A stretch of 64,000 nt of DNA from Vibrio furnissii CIP 102972 (GCF_000176175.1 NZ_ACZP01000013.1:885695-949694); one strand, 5' to 3'. Numbered from the stretch's first letter, positions 34,916 through 44,598 are shown. Notes: generated by a model from the letters alone, not told the origin. Made by a program: numbers and translations.

Positions 34916-35827
34916 TCAGAACAGCAAGTGCTTTTCTGCCTCACGCGCAAAGTGCTGACTGAGGTAATCAATCAATAACCGCACGCGACGCGGAATGTGT
35001 TGACGATCGTGATAGACCAAATTGATGGGCACACGGCGGCGGTGTTGCTGGTTAAACAGCGGCACCAACTGCTTTTCTTTAATCGCTTGCGCCAATTGAA
35101 TGTCCGGCAATAGCGCAATGCCAAAACCTTGGGTGGCGAGCGTGAATGTCATCTCCGGCGAATCAACAATCGTCATGTTGGCTCGCCCAAGGTCGAGCTT
35201 GCGCGTCGGCGATTCAAACCACCAGAACTTATGCTCGTCTTGCGACATTTCACGGAAGATCAAACGATGTTGCAGCAGATCTTCCGGCAATTTGGGCGTG
35301 CCAAATTCAGCCAAATAAGCCGGGCTGGCGTAGTAGTCGGCGTACATCGCGCCAATTTGCTGCGCCACCAAATTACTGATCACCGGCTGCCCGAGCTGCA
35401 CCAGCAAATCAAAGCGCCGTTTAGGAATGGTGCGCTCCACCACTTCCTGAGCGTGCAGTTCCAACTGAATATGAGGATATGCTTTGCAAAATTCTCGCAG
35501 CAATTCCCCCAAACATTTGATCATCGGTGAGACGCACAACAGGCGAATTTTCCCACTCATTTCCTGCCCGTACGCAGCCATTTCCTGCTCCAACACATCG
35601 ACGTGCGTCAACACATCACGGCTGTGAGCATGAAAGATTTCCCCCGCTTCAGTCAGGGTAAAATGGCGAGCACTGCGATTGATCAACTTAACGTTGTAAT
35701 GATCTTCCAGTTCTTTGATTTTACGGCTGACACTGGATTTGGGCAGCGAGAGAAAATCGGCGGCTTGCGTGATGCCCCCCAATTGCACCACATGTTGAAA
35801 CAGCGTCAATGCCTCTAGTTTTAGCAT
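34916..35827 (-). CDS. LysR-family transcriptional regulator
   Basis: A 303-residue LysR-type regulator. The winged HTH (about 1-60) reads GGITQAADFLSLPKSSVSRKI, with a following effector-binding domain (about 90-295). The CrgA/DsdC-like Gly-Lys-Ile-Arg-Leu start of the second domain (MSGKIRLL) is clear. Its ATG overlaps the end of the tetR gene by seven bases, so the two regulators are translationally coupled. The gene points at the emrAB-like pair, which it may control; the target is an inference. Confidence 0.87.
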   Translation of the reverse strand: MLKLEALTLFQHVVQLGGITQAADFLSLPKSSVSRKIKELEDHYNVKLINRSARHFTLTEAGEIFHAHSRDVLTHVDVLEQEMAAYGQEMSGKIRLLCVSPMIKCLGELLREFCKAYPHIQLELHAQEVVERTIPKRRFDLLVQLGQPVISNLVAQQIGAMYADYYASPAYLAEFGTPKLPEDLLQHRLIFREMSQDEHKFWWFESPTRKLDLGRANMTIVDSPEMTFTLATQGFGIALLPDIQLAQAIKEKQLVPLFNQQHRRRVPINLVYHDRQHIPRRVRLLIDYLSQHFAREAEKHLLF

Positions 35828-36453
35828 GAAGTCACTCCTGATTCGTGGCTGATTGGCGCCAGGTCATAACCTTGAAGAAACTGGTCCACCACACGGTGAA
35901 CATGTTGGCGCAGGTGCGCTGTGTCAGGTACTGGGCATCCCAACAACGCTTGATAGAAATAACGCTCGCGCAGCAGCGATAACAGGTCCTGCGCCGCTTG
36001 CTCGGCATCGGAAAACACATCCGCTTTAGGATAGGTTTGACGCAAATAATCGGCCAGTTGTTGATGCTTGGCGACGGGGCCATGGCTGAGAAAGAATGCC
36101 GGAATGTCTGGGTGATGATGAAAATCGCCAACCACAATGCGAAACAGCCCGAGCAGTGGATTAGAACAGAGGCGTTGAACGTACTGCTCACCAAAAGCCA
36201 ATAAGCCAGCCCTTAACGAGGTCTGCGACGCTGCAGAGAAATCAAACAATGCCTCCAGCGATTCGAGGTGATACGCCAGCACGGCCTTAAACATCCCCTC
36301 TTTGTTGCCAAAATAACGATAGAGCGTCTGCTTTGAGCCGCCGCATTGCAACACGATCTGATCCAACGTGGTGTTGGTATACCCCTGTTCGATCAGCAAC
36401 GCCGTCGCGGCTTGCAGTAAATTGGTCTGTTTTTGAACCGTGGAAGGTCGCAT
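35821..36453 (-). CDS. TetR-family transcriptional regulator
   Basis: A 210-residue TetR/AcrR-type repressor. The N-terminal HTH reads TLDQIVLQCGGSKQTLYRYFGNKEG in two parts (about 32-57), as usual. The C-terminal region matches the AefR-like group (FSAASQTSLRAGLLAFGEQYVQRL, shown in parts). The ATG at 36453 (MRPSTVQK) was chosen; the frame is open 19 codons further upstream, without family resemblance. It overlaps and precedes lysR. Likely regulator of the nearby efflux pair. Confidence 0.87.
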   Translation of the reverse strand: MRPSTVQKQTNLLQAATALLIEQGYTNTTLDQIVLQCGGSKQTLYRYFGNKEGMFKAVLAYHLESLEALFDFSAASQTSLRAGLLAFGEQYVQRLCSNPLLGLFRIVVGDFHHHPDIPAFFLSHGPVAKHQQLADYLRQTYPKADVFSDAEQAAQDLLSLLRERYFYQALLGCPVPDTAHLRQHVHRVVDQFLQGYDLAPISHESGVTSC

Positions 36454-36525
36454 CAAGGTCACTCTCAAACTGTACTCATGGGTACGATTTTCAAAGTATA
36501 CCGCCAACACACGGGAAAATCTGCG

Positions 36526-36551
36526 AAAAAAAAGGACGCCTTGAGCGTCCT
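36526..36551 (-). terminator. Terminator of the 36.6-36.9 kb gene
   Basis: AGGACGC-CTTGA-GCGTCCT, with eight A residues on the left side, which are U residues on the minus-strand transcript. Confidence 0.88.
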
Positions 36552-36558
36552 GATGCGA

Positions 36559-36936
36559 TTACAACGTGATAATAAATTCTTCCGGTGCACACACCTTGAT
36601 TTGCGCGTCACCACGCGTTTGAATGGCGGCGATTTGCTCCGGATCCAACGAATACGGCATCACCAATTTCAGTTCTTCAATCCCTTCTAGCTTGGCCAGT
36701 TTCACCAGCGTCACCAGATTGGACTCATCACTTCTGCGGCTGGACAGTCGCTGCAACGCCATGTCCCACAGCCTCTCTTCATGACTTTTGCCATCTTTCA
36801 CTGTGTCATGCCACACCGTTCCGAAAACAGGGGCAAATGAAACGAGCGCATCTGAAAAAGTCCATTTTTTTGTACAAGAGGTGCCTAAGAAGCTGGTGTA
36901 ATCAAACACGACAGAGATTCGTTCGGTTTTTTCCAT
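36559..36936 (-). CDS. Conserved hypothetical protein (125 aa)
   Basis: A 125-residue soluble protein starting MEKTERISVVFDYTSFLG. GGAGG lies five bases before the ATG and a strong terminator follows the stop, so it is a genuine single gene. The frame continues 42 codons upstream with hydrophobic, AT-rich sequence that is unlikely to be translated. The C-terminal half predicts alternating helices and strands (VTLVKLAKLEGIEELKLVM, QIAAIQTRGDAQIKV). I do not recognise a family. The upstream 36937-37157 region is AT rich. Confidence 0.65.
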   Translation of the reverse strand: MEKTERISVVFDYTSFLGTSCTKKWTFSDALVSFAPVFGTVWHDTVKDGKSHEERLWDMALQRLSSRRSDESNLVTLVKLAKLEGIEELKLVMPYSLDPEQIAAIQTRGDAQIKVCAPEEFIITL

Positions 36937-37157
36937 GTGTCCTCCGACATCAGTGGTCTCGTTTGATACCCATATTATGCAGGAATTCTTATATAGCAAT
37001 ACGATATATAAAAAGATTCTTTTATGCCCCACATTCCAACCAATGGGGTATATAAAAATCAAACTGGTAACAAATATTGATCAAAGACAAAAAATATTGT
37101 GTGTGGCGAATTAATATTTCGCGCCTTAAACAAAACTATTCGTCGTTTATTCACGAT

Positions 37158-39506
37158 TTACAGAATATCCACGATTCGACTCGCCTTTTTGAACTGGATT
37201 TTGTAACCACTCCAGCGCGGCAATTCCCAACGTTTCGGCAGTGTTTTGCGTAACCCGCTTTTGTACACCACCTGAACCAGCTTGCGTTTGATGTGGTACT
37301 CGACCGTCAGTTGCAAATCGCCCAATGCCAGCTCAAACGGATACGCCTCAGCAAAGTCGTCAAGTTCCCAGTACGGAATGCCATCGAACGGCAAATCGCT
37401 GGCCTCGAACATCGCCAGGTCATCCAACGATTCGACGCCCAATGCCTGCAACTGCTGCTCAAACCAGCGGTCGAATGTGAGGTCATCGTGTTGCTGCGTT
37501 TTGGCATCCAGCCCCAACGCCACGTACAACTTCCACCAAGCAATTTCACGCTGGCGTTGCTCGGCAAAGCCCGGTAAACAGGCATTGGTTTTCACAGCGT
37601 CCACCAGCGGTTTCAGCGCCAACGCGCCGCTGGCTTGTACGGTGTTGCTTGCCACCACACGGCCAGCATAATGCAGCGTGAGCACGGTACTGAGCGCGCC
37701 GTCGTACTGCACGGTTTCGCCTTGTTGCCATTCCCCCAGCGCCAGCGTTTCAATCAGCGACAGTGGCACTGGCATCATTACGGTGGCGAGGGTCAGGGTT
37801 TGTTTGACGCCTCGACCGGGCAAGCTGTGTTGATCCAGCACCAACGCGGCTTCTGTTCGTTCTGGGAAGCGGCTATGGCGCCCGGTTAACACTTCCATAC
37901 GCCCATTGCCAAGCGCTTCTCTGCGTCGCTCACGGCGTACAAACAGCAGCTCAGGATGCAAACGCGCAATCGCTTCAGCCAAAGCCGCATGTTGATAACG
38001 CGAAGCCACTTCCAATTCCGGCAGTTCATAAATATCGCGCATCTGCTCGGATAACCCGCGCGCTTCCCGCAGCGCTTCGTCATCGACCGTGACGCCAGAA
38101 AAGGTTTGTCCACGCACCAACTGAATCAGCAATTGCGCGTCGCACCCCAGCGGCTCTTCCTGCTGCAATTGTTCCAGTCGCTCTGCATTCGACGAGAGCG
38201 AATAAAGGCTCGCAGGCACCGCGAGCGCCGCCGTGAGATCGATCATTGCCTCTTTGAGTGCCTTGGGCGTGATGCGCGCCACCAAATCGGCGTAGAGCGC
38301 ATCAACCGGCAGCGGTGCAATGCGGCGACCGTGCTCTGTCAGGTTAAGCTGCTCATCCAACGCGCCAATGCCTTGGAGCATCTCCGCGGCTTGCGCCAGC
38401 GTTTTCTCGGGCAACGTTTCAAGGAAGGTCAAGGCGTGCAATGGCGAACCACAACTGCCCGCCGCTAACATCGGTTCGACCAAATCTTCACGCTGCAATT
38501 GTGGCGGCGTCACGGCATCCAACGCGGCATGTTGACCATACAAACGCACCGCCACGCCATTCATCACGCGACCAGCACGGCCAGCGCGCTGCTTGGCGCT
38601 CGCTTTGGAAATATGTTTGAGAATGAGGGCGGTGCGGCCATTGCGCTGTTCGTTGCGACGCTCTAAACCGCTGTCGATCACCCAAGCGATGTTGGGAATG
38701 GTGAGTGAGGTTTCCGCGACATTGGTCGCCAGCACCACTTTTTGTTGCGCCTGCGGGTTGAGTGCAAGTGTGCGCTCACCTTCGCTGACAGAAGCGTGCA
38801 GCGGCACCACCAACAAAGCGTCGATCCCATTGAGCAGTTGCTGACATTGCTGAATCTCTTTTCGCCCCGGCAGAAAGATCAATATATCGTCCTTCGTGGC
38901 GAGCATCGCCTGCTGCACTTCGGCTTTAACACGTTCGGCAAGCGAACGTCCATCGGGCAACTGGCGACTATCTGACGCGCGGTATTCCACCTTCACGTCG
39001 TACATACGCCCGCTCGCTTGCAGGCGCTTGGCCTGTAAATAGGTCGCCAAACGCTCACCTTCCAGCGTCGCAGAGGTCACGACTAAGCGATGACGCTGGC
39101 GCGCTTTGAGCAGTGCCACCAGCAAATCAGTGTCCCAGCGGCGTTCGTGAAATTCATCCACCATGATGACATCGAATGATTTGAGTCCATCTTCGGCAAA
39201 CCAACGCAGCGCCACCCCGGGGGTCACAAACACCACCTGTGATTGTTCCGAAGAACGGTTTTCCAATTTGATGGCGTACCCAATGTGTTGGCCCACCGCT
39301 TCTTGACGCTGCTGCGCAAGAAATTCAGCCAGCGACGTGCAAGCAATTCGGCGCGGTTCGATGACCAGCACTCGCCCTTGCTCTGCCGCCCAGCACGGCA
39401 GGCAAGTTGACTTCCCGGAACCGGTTTCGGCTTCCACAATCACGTGATCATGTTGCAAAGCCTTTAAAAATGTATCTTTGAGGGGCTGAATTGGAAGTAA
39501 CTGCAT
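37158..39506 (-). CDS. HrpB-like DEAH-box RNA helicase
   Basis: A 782-residue superfamily 2 helicase. Walker A AETGSGKST lies at 26-34 and the DEFH box (VDEFHERR) at 116-123. SAT appears in VVTSATLEG and motif VI in KQRAGRAGR near 320. DEFH and the helicase-associated domain resemble HrpB. The C-terminus ends VEYHIKRKLVQVVYKSGLRK and lacks the usual HrpB_C tail ending, and the protein is about 30-40 residues shorter, so it may be a Vibrio paralogue rather than HrpB. Role in RNA metabolism is unproven. Monocistronic. Confidence 0.82.
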   Translation of the reverse strand: MQLLPIQPLKDTFLKALQHDHVIVEAETGSGKSTCLPCWAAEQGRVLVIEPRRIACTSLAEFLAQQRQEAVGQHIGYAIKLENRSSEQSQVVFVTPGVALRWFAEDGLKSFDVIMVDEFHERRWDTDLLVALLKARQRHRLVVTSATLEGERLATYLQAKRLQASGRMYDVKVEYRASDSRQLPDGRSLAERVKAEVQQAMLATKDDILIFLPGRKEIQQCQQLLNGIDALLVVPLHASVSEGERTLALNPQAQQKVVLATNVAETSLTIPNIAWVIDSGLERRNEQRNGRTALILKHISKASAKQRAGRAGRVMNGVAVRLYGQHAALDAVTPPQLQREDLVEPMLAAGSCGSPLHALTFLETLPEKTLAQAAEMLQGIGALDEQLNLTEHGRRIAPLPVDALYADLVARITPKALKEAMIDLTAALAVPASLYSLSSNAERLEQLQQEEPLGCDAQLLIQLVRGQTFSGVTVDDEALREARGLSEQMRDIYELPELEVASRYQHAALAEAIARLHPELLFVRRERRREALGNGRMEVLTGRHSRFPERTEAALVLDQHSLPGRGVKQTLTLATVMMPVPLSLIETLALGEWQQGETVQYDGALSTVLTLHYAGRVVASNTVQASGALALKPLVDAVKTNACLPGFAEQRQREIAWWKLYVALGLDAKTQQHDDLTFDRWFEQQLQALGVESLDDLAMFEASDLPFDGIPYWELDDFAEAYPFELALGDLQLTVEYHIKRKLVQVVYKSGLRKTLPKRWELPRWSGYKIQFKKASRIVDIL

Positions 39507-39709
39507 ATTTTTTAAAAGAAAACTCTAAAGATAAATTCGATAAATAGTAAATCAAAATGGTATTGATTTGACAAAAAACAGCTAAGTTTAGGAAATGTTA
39601 CTGACTTTAGGCAGAATAATCTCCTGAAGGTTAAGGGTTCTCTATTTACAACCTAGCTGATAAGCCGTTATCATTTTTAGGTTTCCCTTCCACCCTACAA
39701 AGGCCGAAA

Positions 39710-41398
39710 ATGAATAACGACAAACGTCCGCTTTATATTCCTTACGCTGGTCCAGCTCTACTCAGTACCCCTCTTCTTAACAAAGGCAGTGCATTCTCCG
39801 CTGAAGAGCGTGCATCATTCAACCTGGAAGGTTTATTACCTGAAGCCACGGAAACAATACAGGAACAAGTAGTTCGTGCCTACCAGCAATATCGCAGCTT
39901 CGAAAGCGATATGGACAAGCACATTTACCTGCGCAACATGCAAGACACCAACGAGACGCTGTTCTACCGTCTGGTGCAAAACCATATTTCTGAGATGATG
40001 CCAATCATCTACACGCCAACGGTTGGTGCCGCGTGTGAAAACTTCTCGAACATCTACCGCCGTGGTCGCGGTCTGTTCATCTCTTACGCCAACCGCGATC
40101 GCATTGACGATCTGCTGAACAACGCCGCCAACCACAACGTGAAAGTGATCGTGGTGACAGATGGCGAACGTATTCTTGGTCTGGGTGACCAAGGCATCGG
40201 CGGCATGGGCATTCCAATCGGTAAGTTGTCTCTGTACACCGCATGTGGCGGTATCAGCCCAGCTTACACTCTGCCTATCGTGCTCGATGTCGGTACCAAC
40301 AACCCACAACGTCTGGCTGACCCAATGTACATGGGCTGGCGTCATCCGCGCATCACTGGCGCAGAATACGATGCATTCGTCGAAGAAGTGATTCAAGCCA
40401 TTCAACGCCGCTGGCCTGAAGCGCTGGTACAGTTCGAAGACTTCGCACAGAAAAACGCGATGCCGCTGCTTGAGCGCTACAAAAACCGCATCTGCTGCTT
40501 CAACGATGACATTCAAGGCACTGCTGCAGTGACCGTGGGTTCGCTACTGGCCGCGTGTAAAGCTGCAGGCAGCAAACTGTCTGAACAGCGCATCACCTTC
40601 CTGGGCGCAGGTTCTGCAGGTTGTGGGATCGCAGAAGCGATCATCGCGCAAATGGTTTCAGAAGGCATTTCAGACGAGAAAGCCCGTTCACAAGTGTACA
40701 TGGTGGATCGCTGGGGTCTGCTGGAAGAAGGCATGCCGAACCTGCTCGACTTCCAACAACGTCTGGTGCAGAAGAAAACCAACACCAAGAAATGGACTAC
40801 CGAAGGCAACGGTTACTCGCTGCACGATGTCGTTCGCCAAGCGAAACCAACCGTGTTGATCGGTGTTTCTGGCGCTCCGGGCCTATTCAGTGAAGACGTC
40901 ATCAAAGAGATGCACCAGCACTGCCCTCGTCCGATTATATTCCCACTGTCGAACCCAACCAGCCGCGTGGAAGCAACGCCAAGCGACATCATTCGTTGGA
41001 CCAACGGTGAAGCGCTAGTCGCAACTGGCAGCCCGTTCGATCCAGTGATCAACGAAGGTAAAACCTACCCAATCGCACAGTGCAACAACAGCTACATCTT
41101 CCCGGGCATTGGCTTGGGCGTTCTGGCCGTTGGCGCAAAACGCGTGACTGACGACATGCTGATGGAATCAAGCCGCGCCTTGGCCGAGTGTTCTCCACTG
41201 GCGATCAACGGCCACGGCCCACTGCTGCCGCCATTGGAATCGATCCACTCAGTATCAAAGAAAATTGCGTATGCCGTTGCGAAAAAAGCGATTGAGCAAG
41301 GCGTCGCGCTGGAAATTACCGATGAAGCGCTGGACGTTGCCATTGATCAACACTTCTGGCAACCGGTATACCGCCGCTACAAACGTACATCGTTCTAA
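39710..41398 (+). CDS. maeA: NAD-dependent malic enzyme
   Basis: A 562-residue malic enzyme that converts malate to pyruvate and CO2 with NAD+. The conserved Tyr lies in [17 protein letters not shown], the Lys region in [16 protein letters not shown], the metal-binding Asp pair in [14 protein letters not shown], and the Rossmann glycines in [14 protein letters not shown]. Length matches the MaeA/SfcA class rather than MaeB, which is longer and fused to a PTA-like domain. Single gene with a strong terminator; it links C4 acids to pyruvate. Confidence 0.95.
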   Translation: MNNDKRPLYIPYAGPALLSTPLLNKGSAFSAEERASFNLEGLLPEATETIQEQVVRAYQQYRSFESDMDKHIYLRNMQDTNETLFYRLVQNHISEMMPIIYTPTVGAACENFSNIYRRGRGLFISYANRDRIDDLLNNAANHNVKVIVVTDGERILGLGDQGIGGMGIPIGKLSLYTACGGISPAYTLPIVLDVGTNNPQRLADPMYMGWRHPRITGAEYDAFVEEVIQAIQRRWPEALVQFEDFAQKNAMPLLERYKNRICCFNDDIQGTAAVTVGSLLAACKAAGSKLSEQRITFLGAGSAGCGIAEAIIAQMVSEGISDEKARSQVYMVDRWGLLEEGMPNLLDFQQRLVQKKTNTKKWTTEGNGYSLHDVVRQAKPTVLIGVSGAPGLFSEDVIKEMHQHCPRPIIFPLSNPTSRVEATPSDIIRWTNGEALVATGSPFDPVINEGKTYPIAQCNNSYIFPGIGLGVLAVGAKRVTDDMLMESSRALAECSPLAINGHGPLLPPLESIHSVSKKIAYAVAKKAIEQGVALEITDEALDVAIDQHFWQPVYRRYKRTSF

Positions 41399-41413
41399 GC
41401 AATTGAATAGATT

Positions 41414-41437
41414 AAGCCCCTGTACAGGGGCTTTTTT
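41414..41437 (+). terminator. Terminator of maeA
   Basis: AAGCCCC-TGTACA-GGGGCTT followed by TTTTT. Confidence 0.9.
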
Positions 41438-41503
41438 ATGCGCGACGAAAAATACGCCCGCGTTCCGTGCGGATGATATGGTGCGTGCAATCCGTACACA
41501 TCC

Positions 41504-41989
41504 TTAACAGCCGCGCGCCACATACCCCACGGCGTAAAGATCACCTTGTATCGGGCTACGGTGATCAATCTGGCTGAGCCACGTGACACCCAGCGTTTGC
41601 CAGGTCGTCACGTTGACGCCGCGAACATCAGCGTCCTGCAGCGCTGTGTGTTCGATACAGGCAAACACCACGTTTTCATCTGGAGCGTTTGGAACCTCAT
41701 CAACAAACCAGACCTGCACCGCCGGGCGACCAAATTGCTCACACAAGCCGTTAAATCCATCACTGTTTAAGAACGCGCGCATTGAGCCGTGATCGCGCCA
41801 AACGTAAAACGGCGCGTAACTGTTCACGTCGTTGTGGTACGTCGTGGCATCTATGCGCGAATAGAGATACGCCTTAAACAGCAAACCGGGATAACCATCC
41901 AACAGATGCCCTTTCTCGCGGATTCGGTTTTCAATGCGCTCCATTGGGTAGTCGGCGGGCAGAACCATTTTGTATTGCATCGCGATCAT
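41504..41989 (-). CDS. DUF4865 family protein
   Basis: A 161-residue protein beginning MIAMQYKMVLPADYPMERIENRI. It matches DUF4865, a family often paired with a LysR gene. Here the lysR gene lies divergently, 106 bases away, across a long inverted repeat. GGAGA precedes the ATG at 41989. The fold may be ABM/dimeric alpha-beta barrel-like (YLYSRIDATTY, FYVWRDHGSMRAFLNSDG), but the function is unknown. The downstream 41438-41503 DNA holds only the maeA terminator end. Confidence 0.72.
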   Translation of the reverse strand: MIAMQYKMVLPADYPMERIENRIREKGHLLDGYPGLLFKAYLYSRIDATTYHNDVNSYAPFYVWRDHGSMRAFLNSDGFNGLCEQFGRPAVQVWFVDEVPNAPDENVVFACIEHTALQDADVRGVNVTTWQTLGVTWLSQIDHRSPIQGDLYAVGYVARGC

Positions 41990-42045
41990 TGTATGTCTTC
42001 TCCATGTCGTTTTTAGAGCCAGCATAAGTTGATCTTTTCATACAA

Positions 42046-42081
42046 AAAATCAAAACTATTGAAAGTAACTATTTTGATTTT
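42046..42081. promoter_or_regulatory. Inverted repeat, candidate LysR operator
   Basis: A perfect ten-bp inverted repeat, AAAATCAAAA (42046-42055) and TTTTGATTTT (42072-42081), with a 16-base spacer. It sits between the divergent DUF4865 and lysR genes, the usual place for a LysR-type binding site. Confidence 0.55.
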
Positions 42082-42095
42082 CAGGACGATGAACG

Positions 42096-42965
42096 ATGCG
42101 AACACTGGATTTGGATGCATTGCGATGTTTTGTATTGGGCATTGAGCTCGGCAGTTTCGCGCTGGCCGCCGAGCGACTCAATCGCTCCCCTTCGGCCGCC
42201 AGTGCCCAATTGAAAAAGCTGGAGCAGCAATGCAATACGGCGTTGGTGACCAAATCTGGCCGCCATCTGCAACCAACCGAGGCAGGTGAAATGGTCCTGT
42301 CTTATGCCCGACGACTGTTGCAGCTTAATGATGAAGCCTTGCAACGGCTACAAGGCAATGCGCTGGAAGGCAAAGTGAGTTTCGGCATGCAGGAAGATTT
42401 TAGTGAAGCACTGCTGCCCCAAGTGCTCGGTTCTTTTTCGCGCGCTCACCCGCAAGTGCAGTTGCAATCGGTGGTCGGCCGCCATAAAGAACTGCTTGAG
42501 GGAATTCAATCTGACGACATTGATTTTTCCTTGGGGTGGGAAGGCCCGAAAGCCGCTCCCTATAGTGAACGTTTGGCAGAACTTCCCTTGCACTGGTTTG
42601 GCCCTGCCAACGCGCACTTAAGCGACACCATTCAAGCTACGCAGCCTCTCCCTTTGGTGATGTTGGATGGCGCTTGTGCGATTCGCCAGCAAGCCACCGA
42701 AGCGTTAGATGCTGCGGGTATTCCGTGGAAAATTAACTTTATCGGTCGCAGCTTGAGTAGCCTGTGGAAAGCGGTGGAAGCGGGCTTGGGCGTCACTGTG
42801 CGCTCGGCATTTGGCCAGCCAGATTGTGTGACAAAATTAACCGACCTGCCCGCTTTAGGCAGCCTGACCGTTTGCCTGGATCGCAGCCAGAATCAACTGG
42901 ATGGGGTACAACAGCAACTGTACAACGCGCTAAAACAGCAGCTTCAACAGCACCTTGCCCAATAA
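42096..42965 (+). CDS. LysR-family transcriptional regulator
   Basis: A 289-residue LysR-type regulator. The HTH reads GSFALAAERLNRSPSAASAQLKK in parts (about 20-42), followed by a substrate-binding domain (about 88-285). Divergent from DUF4865 across a ten-bp inverted repeat, so it probably controls that gene and itself. GGACGATGAACGATG lies before the ATG. Confidence 0.87.
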   Translation: MRTLDLDALRCFVLGIELGSFALAAERLNRSPSAASAQLKKLEQQCNTALVTKSGRHLQPTEAGEMVLSYARRLLQLNDEALQRLQGNALEGKVSFGMQEDFSEALLPQVLGSFSRAHPQVQLQSVVGRHKELLEGIQSDDIDFSLGWEGPKAAPYSERLAELPLHWFGPANAHLSDTIQATQPLPLVMLDGACAIRQQATEALDAAGIPWKINFIGRSLSSLWKAVEAGLGVTVRSAFGQPDCVTKLTDLPALGSLTVCLDRSQNQLDGVQQQLYNALKQQLQQHLAQ

Positions 42966-43122
42966 CCCTGCCGCGCACGACGCTCAAGCCAACTGTGCGC
43001 GCCGCCACTCACACTGCGTATTCAACGATCCTTCCTTCACATTTCGCTGCGCAGCGAAGTATCCGTTTTTCAACCGATTATGATGGGCTTCATCCATGAG
43101 CCACATGCCAAAAGGAAACATC

Positions 43123-43425
43123 ATGATCGCGGTTCTATTTGAAGCTCACGCAGCGTCAGACAAAAAAGAGCGTTACTTCGAGCTGGCAGCCACCCTCAAA
43201 CCGCTGCTCAGTGAGATTGAAGGCTTTATTTCCATTGAGCGTTTTCAAAGTACCACGGACCCCGACAAATTTATCTCCTTGTCGTGGTGGGAAAACGAAG
43301 CGGCCATTCAGCACTGGAAGCACAACGTCCACCACCAGATGGCACAGGATGAAGGGAAACGTGACCTTTTCTCTTCCTACACAATCAATGTACTCACCTC
43401 GGTTCGCGAATACCGTTCCCACTAA
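43123..43425 (+). CDS. ABM-domain (antibiotic biosynthesis monooxygenase-like) protein
   Basis: A 100-residue dimeric alpha-beta barrel protein of the ABM superfamily. It shows the typical pattern: a first strand MIAVLFEAHA, a helix with YFELAATLKPLL, then GFISIERFQS, and SLSWWENEAAIQHWK-type sequence. AAAGGA precedes the ATG at 43123. It starts a compact three-gene run, with an ACT protein 26 bases downstream. Members range from heme-degrading to simple monooxygenases and many have no known substrate. Confidence 0.8.
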   Translation: MIAVLFEAHAASDKKERYFELAATLKPLLSEIEGFISIERFQSTTDPDKFISLSWWENEAAIQHWKHNVHHQMAQDEGKRDLFSSYTINVLTSVREYRSH

Positions 43426-43451
43426 GTAAAGAACAAGCAAAGGAAAAGCAG

Positions 43452-43835
43452 ATGCAAAACATTCACGTTATTTTCGTTCACACGCCCGGCGAACTCGCCC
43501 GTTTTGGCCAAGTGTTAGGCGCTAATGGTGTCGGACTGGAAGGAGGCGGCGTATTTACGGTCGGTGACTGTGCGCACGCCCACTTTCTGGTTGAGGACGG
43601 CGAGAAAGCTCAAGCTGTATTGATTGAACATGGCTTTGACGTCCAAAGTGTCACCCGACCATTGATCCGCAAACTGAAACAAGAGCAGCCGGGCGAACTC
43701 GGCGCCATTGCCCAAGCGCTGGCGGCTGAAGGCATCAACATTCTCGTCCAATACAGTGATCACGCTAACCAATTGATACTGGTGACCGATAACGATACAT
43801 TGGCGAAAGACGCGACGCGAAACTGGGCAATTTAA
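43452..43835 (+). CDS. ACT-domain protein
   Basis: A 127-residue protein with an N-terminal half like tandem ACT (IHVIFVHTPGELARFGQVLG) and a second ACT-like unit (PLIRKLKQEQPGELGAIAQAL, INILVQYSDHANQLILVTD). ACT modules generally bind amino acids to regulate an attached or partner protein. There is no catalytic domain. It lies between an ABM gene and an ArsR-like gene with only two bases to the latter, so the three probably act together. Confidence 0.72.
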   Translation: MQNIHVIFVHTPGELARFGQVLGANGVGLEGGGVFTVGDCAHAHFLVEDGEKAQAVLIEHGFDVQSVTRPLIRKLKQEQPGELGAIAQALAAEGINILVQYSDHANQLILVTDNDTLAKDATRNWAI

Positions 43836-43837
43836 AC

Positions 43838-44542
43838 GTGAGCACACACCATTCGTCTGCCGAGCAGAGTGCAGATTTCAATCAGGAAGTGGATATGGCA
43901 GCCTTGGCGGTTGCTCTGTCTGATGCTTCGCGCATGAAAATTCTCTGTGCGCTGATGGATGGGCGCGCTTGGACGGCCACGGAACTGAGTGCGGTGGCCG
44001 ATGTTTCCGCGTCCACCACCAGCGCTCATCTTTCACGTTTGCTGAACGCCAAGCTGGTGACGTGTTTATCACAAGGACGCCATCGCTACTTTCGTCTTTA
44101 CAGTACCCACATCGCAGCGCTGCTTGAACAGATGATGGGCATTACGTATCAGGCCAATCACACGGTTCGCGCCACGGTGCCAAAAAACTTGCGCAAGGCC
44201 CGCACCTGCTACGACCATTTGGCCGGAGAAATGGCGGTCAAGCTCTACGACTCACTCATTGCACACGATTGGCTGACGCAAGATGGTTCTGGCCTGACAC
44301 CACAAGGGAAAGAGAAGTTTTTGCAGTTGGGTATCGACATCGATGCCAAAACCAAGCGCAAAGCGTGTTGTCCGTGTCTGGACTGGAGTGAACGTCAATT
44401 CCATCTAGGCGGACAGGCAGGCGCGGCGCTGCTCCACTTTTTTGAGCAGCAGCGTTGGATTGAACGTGTGGTCGGTTATCGCGAAGTCACCATCACCGCC
44501 AAGGGTAACCACGCGCTGAAAACGCATTTTCATGTCGAATAA
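43838..44542 (+). CDS. ArsR-family HTH regulator with C-terminal Cys-rich extension
   Basis: A 234-residue regulator, begun here at GTG 43838 in phase with the gene order. An ATG at 43895 preceded by AGGA is an alternative giving 215 residues. The winged HTH (LSDASRMKILCALMD, then SASTTSAHLSRLL) is ArsR type. The C-terminal half carries KRKACCPCLDWSERQ and HLGGQAGAALLHFF, the pattern of the longer ArsR-like group with a second helical or effector domain. It may control this operon. Confidence 0.78.
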   Translation: MSTHHSSAEQSADFNQEVDMAALAVALSDASRMKILCALMDGRAWTATELSAVADVSASTTSAHLSRLLNAKLVTCLSQGRHRYFRLYSTHIAALLEQMMGITYQANHTVRATVPKNLRKARTCYDHLAGEMAVKLYDSLIAHDWLTQDGSGLTPQGKEKFLQLGIDIDAKTKRKACCPCLDWSERQFHLGGQAGAALLHFFEQQRWIERVVGYREVTITAKGNHALKTHFHVE

Positions 44543-44598
44543 TGATGACTGTTTACCGCACTGCGCGCCCGTCATCGCAAGACAATCCCCCAACCGAA

